Part shown: positions 45,180 to 56,759 of the stretch, piece after piece
How positions within the stretch are numbered: the stretch's first letter is position 1
Layout: each line of letters starts with the position of its first letter
NCBI RefSeq assembly: GCF_000006565.2
Contig: NC_031473.1
Location: 3,078,134 to 3,142,133, forward strand
Source: Toxoplasma gondii ME49
Taxonomy: Eukaryota > Apicomplexa > Conoidasida > Eucoccidiorida > Sarcocystidae
DNA: 64,000 nt
Reading direction: 5' to 3'
Notes under the pieces: model-generated
What the model was told of the DNA's origin: nothing
Database searches by the model: none
The model's input: the letters and a program-made list of their open reading frames with translations, nothing else
Program-made: the position numbers and the translations under genes

Positions 45180-48100
45180 ATGGATCCCCTCGTTTCCGTC
45201 AGAGTCCCAACACCCGACACCAGCCATGTCGGTCTGCACAAGACCTTTCCTGATGTCTACGAAGCTGCAGAAGATTCTTTTCTCTTCTTGGACGCCCTCG
45301 CTGAAGACCTGCCCTTTCTCCTTCGCCGTAGACCTTCTCTCGTCTTGGAAATGGGGTACTGTCTTCTCCTTAATCACCTCTCGACTGCGCTCTGTGCTTC
45401 TCCCTCCCTCTCTCCCTCCTCTCTCCCAAGCCTCGCAGGTCTGAACGCGTCCAATGGGTCTTTCTTCTCTTTCACACAGCTTGTTCTGTTTGCACCTCTT
45501 TCCTCCCCCTCTCTCTTTCTCTCTCGCCAGCGACCTGAACGCCAGGCTAGAAGCTGTAAACAGAATGTCGCTGAACTGGAGCTGAAGTCTGATGTTCCCT
45601 GTTTTTCTCTGTCGCCATGTCTGCGTCACTCTTCTGTCTTTTTCCGCTTTTTTCAGGTCTGGCAGTGGCTGTGTGATTTCTTTTCTCCGAACACTGTTTC
45701 TGCGCGCATTCGATGCCTCGAGTCGAGACGCGTTGAGCGCAAAACCTGCGAAGGAAGAGGCGACAGTCGCAGACGCAAACAGCGGCGGCACCACCACCGA
45801 CGCTCATACTGCCCATATCGCTTCTCGACCGTCTCCATCTTCTTCTTCTTCTCCTTCTTCTCCTTCTTCCTCTTCGTCTTCCTCTCCCTTGTTCATCCCT
45901 TGTTTCTTTGCTGTCGACTGCAACCTCTCTGCAACCGAGGCAACTCTGGAGACGGCGCGTCGGTCAGAGAAGAGCGAAAGCAGAGACTGCCGAGCAGCGA
46001 CGCGACTACGCGGAAGGTCAGATCACAGGGACGAAGCGCCCGAGTCGGTCTCCGCGACGTCGCCGGACAGAGCTGAGAGCTGTCGGTGTGCTGTAGACGC
46101 GGTCGCTAGCGATTTGTTTCGAGCTTTCCGTCCAAGCGAAAGGCGAAAGCTGCCTTCTTCGTCTTCTTCGCACTCTCCTTCTTCTCGCGAGGCTGGGAAC
46201 GCTTCCAGACACGAGGGGCTGTTCGACGTCGTTCTGTTCAACCCCGTAAGTTGGAAGACTGTTTTCGACGAGGCGAGAACTCTCCGCTTACACAGAAGAA
46301 CTTGTGTAACACTGTTTCTCACTTCATGGAGGAACAGAGTTGTTGTGTTCCGGTCGCTTATCTCTGAAGCCTTCTCGCGGGTGCACTTCGCTTGAACTTC
46401 TCCTTCGGTTTTTGGGTGGAACCTCTGCTCTTCTCGCTCGTCTCCAACGTCTTGTCTGAAGCGTTCTGCACCCTTTCGCCTCTGTCCCTCTTTGTCTCTT
46501 CCTCTCGCTGTCGTTTCTCGTCCGGTTCGCCTCCGAGTCTCTCGCCGTTTCTCCATTTCTCTCGTCTCTTCTCCGTTGTTCCTTTATTTCTCTTTCCTGT
46601 CTACCACTCGTATGTTGAACGGCTCATCGCAGAACCGTCTGCTCGGGACCGGTGCGCATCCCATTCAGCAGTGTCGAGAACGCCTCAGAGGTTTTTCTTC
46701 TCGCCTTGAACTTCTTCAGTGCTCTGTCTTTTGGAAGCCGTGGTTCTCGCGTCGCAGGTGAACTCCGACTGCGTTTGACCGAAGTGCCTTTCTCGACTGC
46801 TTCTCGTTCCGTTCCTCTTGTGGATTCGAACTGTCTTTCGCTTTCCTCTTTGCTGGTGTATAGTACCCCGTTGTGTCGCGTTTCTCCCGTCGATCGCAGT
46901 GTTTTCGATCTTTGCTTTTCGTTTCACCTGAACTGCTCTTCGGCGCAGCCTTACGTTCCGGGAAGCCCCCGCGATCGGCCGCGGAACCCAGCGGACTGGG
47001 CGTGGTGGGGAGGCGAAGACGGCCGCGAGGTGATCGACCAGTTTCTCCGACAAGTCACTGTGAGGCGGAAGCGGCGGGCAGAGTAGACAAGACTCGAACG
47101 AGCGCGAAGCGAGAGAGAAAACCGACAAGACACTCCGGAAAAGAGAGGAAAAGAAGGAAAATAGGAAATGGAGAGTTGGGAGACAGAACCTGAAGACAGG
47201 CGAGGTCTCCGTCTCACAGAGCGACGCGTACAAAAGCTCTATAGCCAGTCATTCACTGGGCTGTCGCGATCTTGGAAACGCAGAAGAAAGCAGCGCTGCA
47301 GATGAATGGCCCAGTTCGAAATGGAGCTTCGTGTGACCGGTGCATGCAAAGACAACGGCAAGGCCCAACCGTTCTGCCTAGAGTGTGGACTGTCATAAAG
47401 CCTCGTCTCAGTCCAAGGGAGGTTGCATGCCGCTAGAGTCGCACAGGGTCTGTAGAGAGACGGTTCGTGCTCAGGAAACACCTGCAGCTTTACGGTAGGC
47501 ACACCGTTGATGGCGACGCGGAGGAACTGCCGAAGGCTGTGAAGAAGTCCTCTTGGAAACAGCAACAGCATTTGCCTCGTCGCGTCTCTCGTCTTCTGGA
47601 TTCTCCGGACGTTTCTCTGTTCCGCATGTCTTGTCCCTGTGGCGTTCTCTGCAGGCGAACCTGACAGCCGCGGGAGTTCTTTACCTCGTGAGTTTTCCCC
47701 GAAGCGGGAGTCCTGCAGGTGACGTTTCTAGAGCAGAAGAAGTGTGCGCTTTTTAATGACAACTCTTCCCGCAGCGTTCACCCGTAGATACACAGGAACG
47801 AGAGACGAAGGATCCACAGGCCTTGAAGTCTCCAACGAAATAGAGCAGCGCGCGACCAATCTAGGCAACACACCCTTTCGGGAACGCCGGCGTTAGGAAC
47901 AGAACGGTCATGGCTAGAAAGTATGCCGGTTGCCCGATTGTAAGTGTCGACTGCCTCCGCACAGAACGCCCCGATCCGAAACGGGAGTGGAGAATCAAAG
48001 ATCATCGCCGGGACCCAAGAAATTCACAGCGGCTCCAGGTTGAGACAAGAACGCACTCAGACGTTTCGAACGAATTTAACATGCGCACGATCTCGAGATC

Positions 48101-48516
48101 AGAACGTGGTGGTTCTCTCGCCCCAGCCGCAAAAGAAACGACACCTTCTTTGTCTCTATATGAGGCGGTTCAAACAGATTTATGGTTAGATGATCTGTCG
48201 GCACGCGTGAGTGAGAGCGTACCTCAAGGCAGTCTCAGCTAAAGACTTTTTCCGCGCGTTCTACCGCGAAACCTATGGATTTCGTCAAAGTCGTACCTGC
48301 TGGGTCGCGGCAGATGAGCCGGGACGAGAATCGGAGGAGTCTTTGGCTGGCGCATTTCTGGAAACGGTTGTGTGGCGTTTCCGTCTTAGGTCCTGGAGAA
48401 AAGGAACAGAATCGACCAAGTGGTGGCGCATATGGAAGCAGAAGGATTCGCAGCAAAGGTTCGTCTGCCGCACAGAAGGGTGTAGAACCCTGCGAGTGTC
48501 GATGAAGAAGGTTTAG
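45180..48516 (+). CDS. N6AMT1: HEMK2/N6AMT1-type methyltransferase (eRF1 glutamine methyltransferase)
   Basis: SAM-dependent methyltransferase of the HemK2/Mtq2 family, which with TRMT112 methylates the GGQ glutamine of release factor eRF1. Exons 45180-45355, 45657-46245 and 46949-47059 are firm. They give VYEAAEDSFLFLDAL, the SAM loop EMGSGSG split across intron 1, a CNLSATEATLETARR segment, the catalytic motif LFNP|PYVPG created exactly at intron 2, and WAWWGGEDGREVIDQFL. Exon 47655-47687 (LTAAGVLYL) matches the next family strand. The remaining exons (47719-47741, 47897-47939, 48454-48516) join in phase to TEGCRTLRVSMKKV, resembling the family C-terminus, but imply a 31-base intron and a 23-base exon, so they are tentative. 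Total about 345 residues against about 214 in animals. The excess is low-complexity Ser, Arg and Ala insertions inside exon 2, between the core strands. The ATG lies in CACAAAATGG. Confidence 0.88.
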
Positions 48517-50590
48517 ATGTCGCAGTTTGCTCCGCGATAATGTCTCTGTGGTCCCACTGTCCTCTTTTTTCGCAGCAAGTAAAACGTCGAAAGATCCACG
48601 GAGGCGAAGATCTCTCTGTTTGGCGGTTTACGAGATTCTGAAGTGCAGGGGGAGACAACGCTTTTGTGACCACGTGCTCTTTCAGAAAAACCATGAGACA
48701 CATGCCGACAGCGTTTTTTTTCGAGAGATGCAGACAACAACAGAGACCACAAAACACAGGTACAAAAAACTGTACCCCCAACGCTGCGCACGGTACGCCG
48801 TTTGTATATTTCCACTATTTCGAATAGAATAGGAGTAAAGAGAAGCGACCACGATCGATGTGAACATCACGCACAGTGGATCCTGTACACGTGAGATGCG
48901 ATTTCGACGAGATCTAAACACAACGAGTGGCAGTAAAGAGAACCACGTGGCGAAAAGCGTGTGTTTCCCGCCGTCGCAACGAGAGTCGTCCCCGTGGATG
49001 TTCACAAAAGAGTTTAGAGGTTTTTTAAAAATGAAGCAAAGCACGTTATCATAAAGGATAGTTACACCGGTGCCTATTCTGAGGCGTCACTCTAATTGAG
49101 GGCGTGCATGCCGCGTGCCTTTTCGTGAGGAAGTGTCTTGTGGTTCAAGCCAACCAATTAGTTGCCTCTAACAATTCCCTGCAACGCGGGACGTCGCTCT
49201 CGTGAGAACTTCCGGCAGTGATGCCTTCCTGAAAGGCAGTTCTGTAACATAGGACTAAACAGGAATCTCACAGGACAAGATGATATGGAAAGGTGGATGG
49301 TTGCTGGTAATTAGATATAAATACAAATAAAAAGAGATGCACCAGCAGCAAAACCGTGACAAGCAGTCGAAGCCGGCTAGTCTATCGCATGTGAGTGTCT
49401 GTTCCATTTGTCATTACGCGTAGGTAGCCGATATGGAATTGACACATTATGTAATTTGCGAGGAGGTACAGACATCGATGTCTAAGCCGGCAGCTGACGC
49501 ATCGTATTCTCTAGCGTGTGGTGCGGTGTAGGCTCCGGATTTACAGGCACCGTCTGGTACTGTATAATCAAGCGCCGCTGATTCGAAATCATCGAAAGAT
49601 CACACGAATAGCAGTGCTTCCAAATACGAGTTTCGCGCCGCACTAGAACGAAAACAAACCTTCTACCCGTCAGACGTGGCTTCTGAAAACGACAAGCGGC
49701 TGTGTAGAAACACGCACGCCGTTTACAAAAGCGTTTCTTTTCCCGTGCGCGAGTTAACGCCTCGTTGTGTGTGGCAATGGACAATATGGCTACGGAGGAC
49801 ACACCCTTTTCTCTTCAGTGTGATTTCGAGGATCCTTTGTTTGCAGTATGTACCGTTACATTCGGGAGCATACCGTTACGTTTGATGCTCCAAAGTGCTC
49901 ACCTTGAAAAGAACTCAACCTGAATAAACAGAGGCATTATAGCACCTAGGATGGCGATTGAGACTCCAGTCATTTTGAGGTGTAGCAAACCAGCTTCTTG
50001 CTGGTCGCTGGACACAGGCGTTGTCTACATCTTTCTCTGGCTGTCTTCTCGAGTCATCGTTTCCCTTGAGGAACCTGAAGAAGTTAAGGATCAGTATGCT
50101 CAAGCGCACACGAGAAGCGGCACTTGGTAGAGGTTGAGTTCGGACCAGTTTGCCCGACGAGTTGCTCGAGAAATTGAAGGCAAATAGTCCTTCACACAGA
50201 AAGGCGAGACCAAAGGGGGGGCGCAAAGAAATGTGTAAACTAAATGGAGTTGAAAGAAACAAGAGGAAGCCTCAGAGCAGAGCAAAGAGAAGAGGCGACA
50301 CAGTTCGACAGCCACTGACACCTGCCGTGCAGGTCGTAGGGCATTTAAAAAAGAACGTTCAAAATAGCATTTCCTGTATCGGTGTACTCGATGGAGTTCC
50401 ACCCGTTCCGGCAAAACACGTATCGCGCGTTATACCTGCTACCACCCAGCCTTCTCCAGAAAAAATGAATTTCTGAAGCACTTGACTGGTGCGTCGTAAA
50501 GCATTCAGCATTTGTAGACATCAGTCGCATACTCGATTTGGTGTTTCTATGCATCTTCCTGGTGCCACACAGACACTCTCAGGGCATGGT
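48517..50590. other. convergent intergenic region
   Basis: 3' flanks of the HEMK2 gene (+) and the repeat-bearing secreted-protein gene (-). It has no simple repeats and no recognisable gene. Open frames are under 135 codons and featureless. Confidence 0.55.
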
Positions 50591-53443
50591 TCAAGAAGAG
50601 GCGTCTGCAGCCCCCCCATCTTCTTTGTTCTCTGTGTCATCTGCTTGGCTGTCATCAGACGAAGACGCTCCCTGATCTTCACCGTCTCCAGGCGTCTCTG
50701 TAGCATCAGAGGTGTCAGCGTCCTCTGCATTCTCCGACGTTGCTGGACTGTCTGGAGCATCCTCAGAAGCTGCCTTTTCCGCCTCGTCACCTGTTGAGGT
50801 CGCATCTCCATCAGCTTCAGCTGACGTCTCTCCAGCAGCACCCTCAGGAGCTGAGTTTTCTGCGTCGCCACCAGATGCGGTCTTACTGGCACCACTTTCA
50901 GTTGGTGTCTCAGCAGGGGTAGCCTCCGCAGACGCCGATCCGGTGTCCGTACCTGAAGTCTTGCTCACACCAGTTGCATCTGTCGGCTCAGTACTGTCAC
51001 CAGTTGCATCTGGTGTCTCTGTAGTAGCACCAGTTGCATCTGGTGTCTCTGTAGTAGCACCAATTGCATCTGGTGTCTCCGTAGTAGCACCAGTTGCCTC
51101 TGGTGTCTCCGTAGTAGCACCAGTTGCATCTGGTGTCTCTGTAGTAGCACCAGTTGCATCTGTCGCCTCAGTACTGTCACCAGTTGCCTCTGGTGTCTCC
51201 GTAGTAGCACCAGTTGCATCTGGTGTCTCTGTAATGGCCGCCTCACGAGTTGTTGTGTCAGGGTTGGGCGTGGGGCTCTCGGTGTCACTGCCAGCTGCAG
51301 CGTCTGGGGTGTCAGTCTGGGAAGGGGATTCGGAGATCTCAGTGTCTTGTTTGTCTTGGTCATCGGCCACTAAAGCATTTGCAGCTTCTGCAGCATCTCC
51401 AGGCGCTTCTTTGTCGTCGCCAGGAGCGGCGCTTGCTGGCTCAGGAGCGCCCGAGGCATCTTGGTTTTCACTGAGAACGTTTTCGTCACTCGCAGGTTTC
51501 ACGTCGGCTCCTGCGCTGTCTGCATTCTCTGCGGGCTTTTGTTCGCCGACTGCATTCTCCGTTGCCTGCTCACTTTCAGATGGCTTTGACTCTGTGTCGG
51601 GTGAGGCATCTGTTGGAGCTGTCTTTTCCTGTGGCGAGGTGGCTGGCACAGCTGCTTCATCGTTCTCTTGGGTCTCTGAGGAAAAGCGTTTGTTGAGAGT
51701 CGCAGCCTCGAGCATTTGCTCCGCCACCTGTGCACGCGCAGCGGCCTCTAGAGGCGTCTCCCTGTCGAAATGTTCCAGAATTCGGTCCACTTCTTCTGAT
51801 GTAGGCACAGCAATCGTGTCTGTCGTCTCCGTGCTCACGTTGGCTTCCAGGACTTTCCTGTGACAGGCGGCAGACCACAAAAGAACAGAAAGAACTAGTT
51901 AGCAGGAAGTCTCTCGAGCGATACATGTGTTTCGGGAGACTTCAGAGACGTATTCAGAAGCACCACGTATTGCATACATTGTACTATACACGGTTTCACT
52001 TACATGCTACTTGTATTTGCATGGTTCTAGGAACTGTGCAGGTACAGATACCGCGATTAAAGCTTCCCTCTTTAGCTTCATAGGTTCAAGTGACGGATGC
52101 AAACCATCTGCCGAACTCTATACAATCAACCTTACTTGCAGGCGTAATTCAGTTCGCCAGTGCAAATGACGCCATAGATGTACTTCGCTGCATGCGTTGG
52201 AGAGTTGGGGTCGTTCACAATCCGAACGGGAGCATTCGTGCCCGGCACGACGCCGACATCGCTCTGCACTTGTACTGCAGAAAAGCACACGATTGAGAGA
52301 CATTCGCGAGTTCGAAAGGGCAACTTTGTGGTCTCCACGGGTTGCGAAACCGATGTAGAAAAAGTTCACCGTAGCAAGATAGTGAAAGCCACTTATTTTA
52401 GCCGTCTCAAGAAGCCCAGTGGAGTGGTGGCGCAGAAAGCATTCATCGGTGGCTGTCGCTAGAATCCCAACTTGTGGTGCACTGGACCGAGAAACCTCAA
52501 GACGCTCCTCCGCTTACATCCAGAGTATTCCCGGAAGTCGAATAGGGCGCTTTCTCCGACTGCAGCAGCTTGTTTGAATGTATCGCTCATCTCCTTGTTC
52601 AGGCACATTTGGTTGAAAACCTGCCACTGGGACTGATACATGGAGCACCAAGTGCGCACGCTGTGGAAGGTGGGGGCCGTCATCTCCACAACCTGTCCGT
52701 TGGTTAGTGGGGTCATCGCCTGAAAAAAGCGAGCGTCGGACAAGCCGAGGTTCATCGGAATGTTGATACCTTTGCTTCGGCCTCTCTTCGAATGTTTGTG
52801 AGGTCTGCCATTACATGTCACTGTTTTGTGTCGACTCCTTGCATGTCACAAGCTCGCGCTTTCAGTCAACTACCTGCCCCTTCCGTAATTTCCACCCCGC
52901 ATACACGCACATGTTCCTCTGAAGCTGAGAAACACTTGTCAAACTCGACTGCACTCTTGAAGAGTTCGTGGAGAAGAATACCGCAAGATGTAGAAGGGAA
53001 CACGCAGAGTACTGGTGAAAATCTAAGATCTATGTCAGCTTACCCCAGGCCGCCAAGTCTGTGTCCGAAGGCTTAACCTGGCCAGAAACAGTGTTCATCT
53101 ACTCCCCCACACAGCCAGTCTCATCCTTCTCGTCTAATGAGGAAATTCCACTGTCTCTGAGAACATGGTAACTCGTTCCGCCGGGACGGGTCACACTCAC
53201 CGTGGCAGTCGGGGCTTGGAGCGCGCTGTCCTCCCGCACTGCTGCCCGCAGGGCCAGCGCGTGCCCAAGGATCCGCCAGCGGCCATCGAGAACAGAAGCA
53301 AGGAAGACAAATGTGAGTGAAAAGAGGAGACTGAAACTCCTAGACAAGTGTACGGTTTTCTGCTCCGAGTGAAGAGAGCCACTCGGTGGGCAGCGGCTGG
53401 TGCAGCCGCGGCAAGGCGTGGTAGCGCTAGCCGCAGATCCCAT
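50591..53443 (-). CDS. secreted or membrane-targeted acidic repeat protein, four exons
   Basis: Exons 53201-53443, 52518-52719, 52136-52274 and 50591-51857 all have good GT-AG sites and join in phase to 616 residues. The start ATG lies in GAGACAATGGG. The N-terminus reads MGSAAS (an N-myristoylation pattern), followed by several cysteines. About 33 residues in, a hydrophobic run (SFSLLFSLTFVFLASV) could serve as a recessed signal peptide or anchor. Exons 2 and 3 form a compact region with five cysteines (RTWCSMYQ, NQMCLN, YSGCK, GVICTG, NYACK). Exon 4 is a long acidic Ala/Thr/Glu/Ser tail with a ten-residue tandem repeat. A TGCATGC element, common in Toxoplasma secretory-gene promoters, sits at 53874-53880. 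I do not recognise the family. Composition and layout suggest a parasite-surface, dense-granule or microneme protein, which is inference. Confidence 0.76.
50968..51237 (-). repeat. 30-base coding tandem repeat, about nine copies
   Basis: Nine consecutive units of 30 bases encode the pattern TETPDATGAT with variants (TETPEATGDS, TEATDATGAT, TETPDAIGAT). Unit edges agree with codons and the frame is kept throughout. The variants DS and AT alternate, so the array seems to have grown by duplication of multi-unit blocks. Confidence 0.9.
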
Positions 53444-56255
53444 TGTCTCACCGCCCGAGAAGAGACGTTAAGTCCCCAAAGAAACGGGGGAAAACGGTTG
53501 CGTCGGGATCTACAGACAAACCTCGAGAAGGCAGCAATTCAAAAAACGCACGACAACAAAGGGTAACGAAAGAGGAGTGTCGGGCCACTCGCGAGAGAGC
53601 CCCAACCAGCTTGCAGAAATTTAGGTCAGGCCGCTGGCAAGACAAGCGGGTGAACCTGTTTGCCTCGTTGCTCTTTTTTGCGGAAACCTCCGCGCGAATT
53701 TCTTACCCTCCTCAGAGAATCAAGACACGAAACCTCACCGAGGCGGAGCCGTTCTTCCCAAAGATACAAGCCTTTTCCCATGGGCAGACCATGGCAACCA
53801 CGCTTGCTAACTCGGAGCCGCCAGCCGCTTGTCGACTGCGGGCAGCGCGCAATAGGCCATGCTGGAAACGGCGTGCATGCGAATTATTTACCAGCAGTTT
53901 GCCTCGCCAGGAAAAAACTGGGAGTGCCGCGTCAACGCGGAGAGACACATCGAGAAAGTCGGGGGCGTCTAAGCGTGAAGGAGACTGCTGTCTTGGTAAG
54001 TTGGGAAGGTGATCGTACTTGGTGCACCGTTTGTGGTTCAAGTGCGAGTCGGCATAAGGGATAAACTAGGATGGTTATGAACGTTCCAGGGGGTAACGAG
54101 GCAACCAGAAAGACACCGAAAGCACAAACGGCGTACCTGACGCGGCGTTGTTTATTTGGTGCCTGCTTCTCTGGCGATATCCCGAGAGGCATGCACGACA
54201 ACACTACGTACAGTCTCTGAAACGGTGAAAATCCACGTTCTTCAGTTGAACTGTTTCCAACGCAAAACAGGTGCACGAAGCGACATGCTTCTATGGTCGA
54301 CCACCTTTTCAGTCCTGAAAAGCCATCGTTCTGGAGAGAAAGCTGTACTGTGGATAAGAGCACACGTTGAGGTACCCCGGTACAACAGCAGCAGGAGACC
54401 GGCGGAATTCTGTGACCATTTGACTTGCGTGGACCAAAATACAAAACCTTACCCAGCGTCGGCCCGTAGCGAATGGCGAACGAAACTGACAGCACAATTG
54501 AGGTATACCCGCTGGCAGCCGGTGCAACAAGGTGACAGCATGTGTCCGTCCGGGTTACGCTACACCCATGCGTGGAGGGCAGTCCTCATGTCTCTCTAAA
54601 AAAAGACGTTCAGCGCTATTCTGTGTAAAGGGTGACCCAGAAGGATTTGGAGGAGTGACCCGGGTACTCTATTAGGATGTGCAGAGCTAAACCACACACA
54701 CGTGCCACCATAAACGCTGGCTTTGAAATCCGCCATTTTGAGTTTTCCTTTATTTTGTGCTGGTGTATCACTTGAGGGGCCCAAGGGTATATGTCTTGTC
54801 TTAGATCTCATTCCCCGCACTTCGTCTTCAATAAAGATGTTCTCTATTGATAGGCTCCTTCTGCGTCGGCCTCTGCGAGCGGGTTTCACCAGTGGTCAGC
54901 TTCAGAGAGAACGGAAGATGACATAACCGGCTTTTCCCGAAGCCGCGATCTACTTGCTGGTGGACACGTTGGTGCCAGCTCAAAGCGGTCAACTTGCGAG
55001 GCACAGTCTCGGAACATGGTTCAAAATACGATTCACGTGACACAAACGCACTTTTTAATACCATCCCACTCAGTCCAAGGGGACGATGCTACCATGGCAC
55101 CACACCGTAATTCGGGTCAGTCAGAAATCGTAGTACAAGACACGCCAAGCAAGAGAATTATTCTTGAGGCTTTGCGTGGAAGAGGCGGCCAGCCAGTCGC
55201 TTCAGAACTGATATTGATCTTGTTCAGGACCTGTCTGGCTGTTCTACACTAACTTGCCAGTCTCCCTTAGACCGATCAAGGTCAAAGCGATTGCTTATTA
55301 TAGTGCTCTCTGAACTGATGAAATGCGGGGAGACGGGAGTCAACATCCCAAGTTAGGAAGAAGTTCCAAGTCTTAGTTCGTGCAACGCTCGGATATGGGT
55401 TGATTTTACTGAGCTCCGTGAAAACAGAATAACAGCCGTTGTATATGGTAAGGGCGCTGCGGAAGCAGACAATCAGTAGCAAATCCTAACTACTCCACTG
55501 CTCTGCTCTTCTCGCTTCGTAGAAGACTATCTTGCATTTTTCCTTACACGATACCAAACGCTATTTTTGCCGTTTGTGTCCCTGTTACGACAACCACGTT
55601 CGCCCACACAAACTTTCAATAGAATGGAGCAAAGCAAAAAAACCGTACCATTGTCGACTGCGGCACAATCATAAGCTGCGGAGTTGAGAGCTGAAGTGTG
55701 GCTCGCTAATTCTGGTTTTCTAAGGAACATTTACCGGCGACAGATGAAAGATTCAAGCAATACGGCCGTACTTTCTAAAGCCTAAAAGCGAAAAATGATG
55801 TTGTTTACCACAATGGCTTATACTATAACCCCCGGCGGTAAAACCGGATCTCCCGCAGTAGTGCAGATGGAATTGCAGGAATTCGACATCGTGGTTCCCT
55901 CAAAGACTGTCATTCCTTGAAAAGAGTCACGACACTTTCCTCCTTCCCTGCTCCCACCCTCCACTAACGGTCTTTTCCCTTTCGGGGTCTCTCTTCACTC
56001 GAAACTAGCAGTGCGGGAATATTGCCGGCCAGGGTAATCGGTGTCGCTGTGATCAACGACGCTAGCGTCTCACGCGCTTCGAGACAAGCTGTGTCGAGCA
56101 CGTCTCTGTTTTCCTTGTTCGATTTTTTCATAGAGGCTAATTTCGGGGCATCAAGTCCGTTTTTTGTGTTCGTTGGCCCCGCAGTCGGGAGTTACTAGCT
56201 GAGTGACACCTTGGCATGGTCAAAAAGAATCTGATTCGGTGCATCAATATGCGGC
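53444..56255. other. divergent intergenic region between two secreted-protein genes
   Basis: Promoter region of the minus-strand repeat protein and the plus-strand RRL-motif protein. It contains a TGCATGC element at 53874-53880. There are no simple repeats. Frames up to about 187 codons exist on either strand, but they start at non-ATG codons or show no domain. No gene is called. Confidence 0.5.
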
Positions 56256-56759
56256 ATGATGGCGAATGTACTCGTGCTCTTCGCGGTCATTTGTGCCACT
56301 GGCTTTTGCCTGTTTGCACAGGGCATCCCTGCTCGTCTGCGTGGCGGAGAAACGCGTCGACTGTTGGAGGAAGTTCCGCGTGTTTCAGACGACATGTTCC
56401 AGAAGCTGAATGCACTGGGTAAAGTCAGGGGACAGTTCCAGTCTTTCTACGATCCGTACTTGGCGAGCAAGGAAAGTACCGCAAGCAGAGACTTGCCCGC
56501 TGACAAGGAGCTGCTGAGAAAAGAGGCTGCGAACTTGAACGAGCACATGAAGCAGCTCCATGTAAATTTGGAGAAAGATGCACAGAAAGTGAGGGAGTTT
56601 TTAGAGAAGCTAAAGCGATGCCGGGATGACGGGAGCGCTGAAGCTGCGGGTCGTCAGCACGAGGTGCAACTTGCCATTTGGAAGGTGACCGAGATTGTCC
56701 ATCAAATCGAGGAAGTTCTAAAGGCGGACGATAAGGCCTTTAGCGACATTGTTTTGTAG
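56256..56759 (+). CDS. small secreted protein with TEXEL-like RRL motif (candidate dense-granule effector)
   Basis: Single-exon gene for 167 residues (166 from the second ATG). It opens with a clear signal peptide (MMANVLVLFAVICATGFCLFAQG), then IPARLRGGETRRLLEEVP. The RRLLE falls about 35 residues from the start and matches the Toxoplasma export element RRLxx cut by the Golgi protease ASP5 in dense-granule proteins. The mature part is about 130 residues, charged and predicted helical (KELLRKEAANLNEHMKQL, EKDAQKVREFLEKLKR, EIVHQIEEVLKADDK), with one cysteine, no membrane segment and no repeats. It has no recognised family. It is divergent from the repeat-protein gene and convergent with the ABC transporter. 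Export to the vacuole or host is inferred from the motif alone. RRL can occur by chance, but its place just after a signal peptide is what the rule requires. Confidence 0.76.
   Translation: MMANVLVLFAVICATGFCLFAQGIPARLRGGETRRLLEEVPRVSDDMFQKLNALGKVRGQFQSFYDPYLASKESTASRDLPADKELLRKEAANLNEHMKQLHVNLEKDAQKVREFLEKLKRCRDDGSAEAAGRQHEVQLAIWKVTEIVHQIEEVLKADDKAFSDIVL

Noticed and set aside
49120..49175. tRNA-like T-arm (GGTTCAAGCC)
   Set aside because: The flanking bases do not pair into a T-stem, and no anticodon or D-arm could be found at the right distance.
50712..51863. 383-codon plus-strand frame opposite the repeat protein
   Set aside because: It is the antisense of the acidic repeat exon. The 30-base repeat keeps both strands open. 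The minus strand has a signal-bearing first exon and in-phase splice sites; the plus strand has neither.
53932..54495. 187-codon minus-strand frame with a hydrophobic stretch
   Set aside because: It begins at a non-ATG codon, the first ATG leaves a short fragment, and there is no signal or domain. Kept as intergenic.
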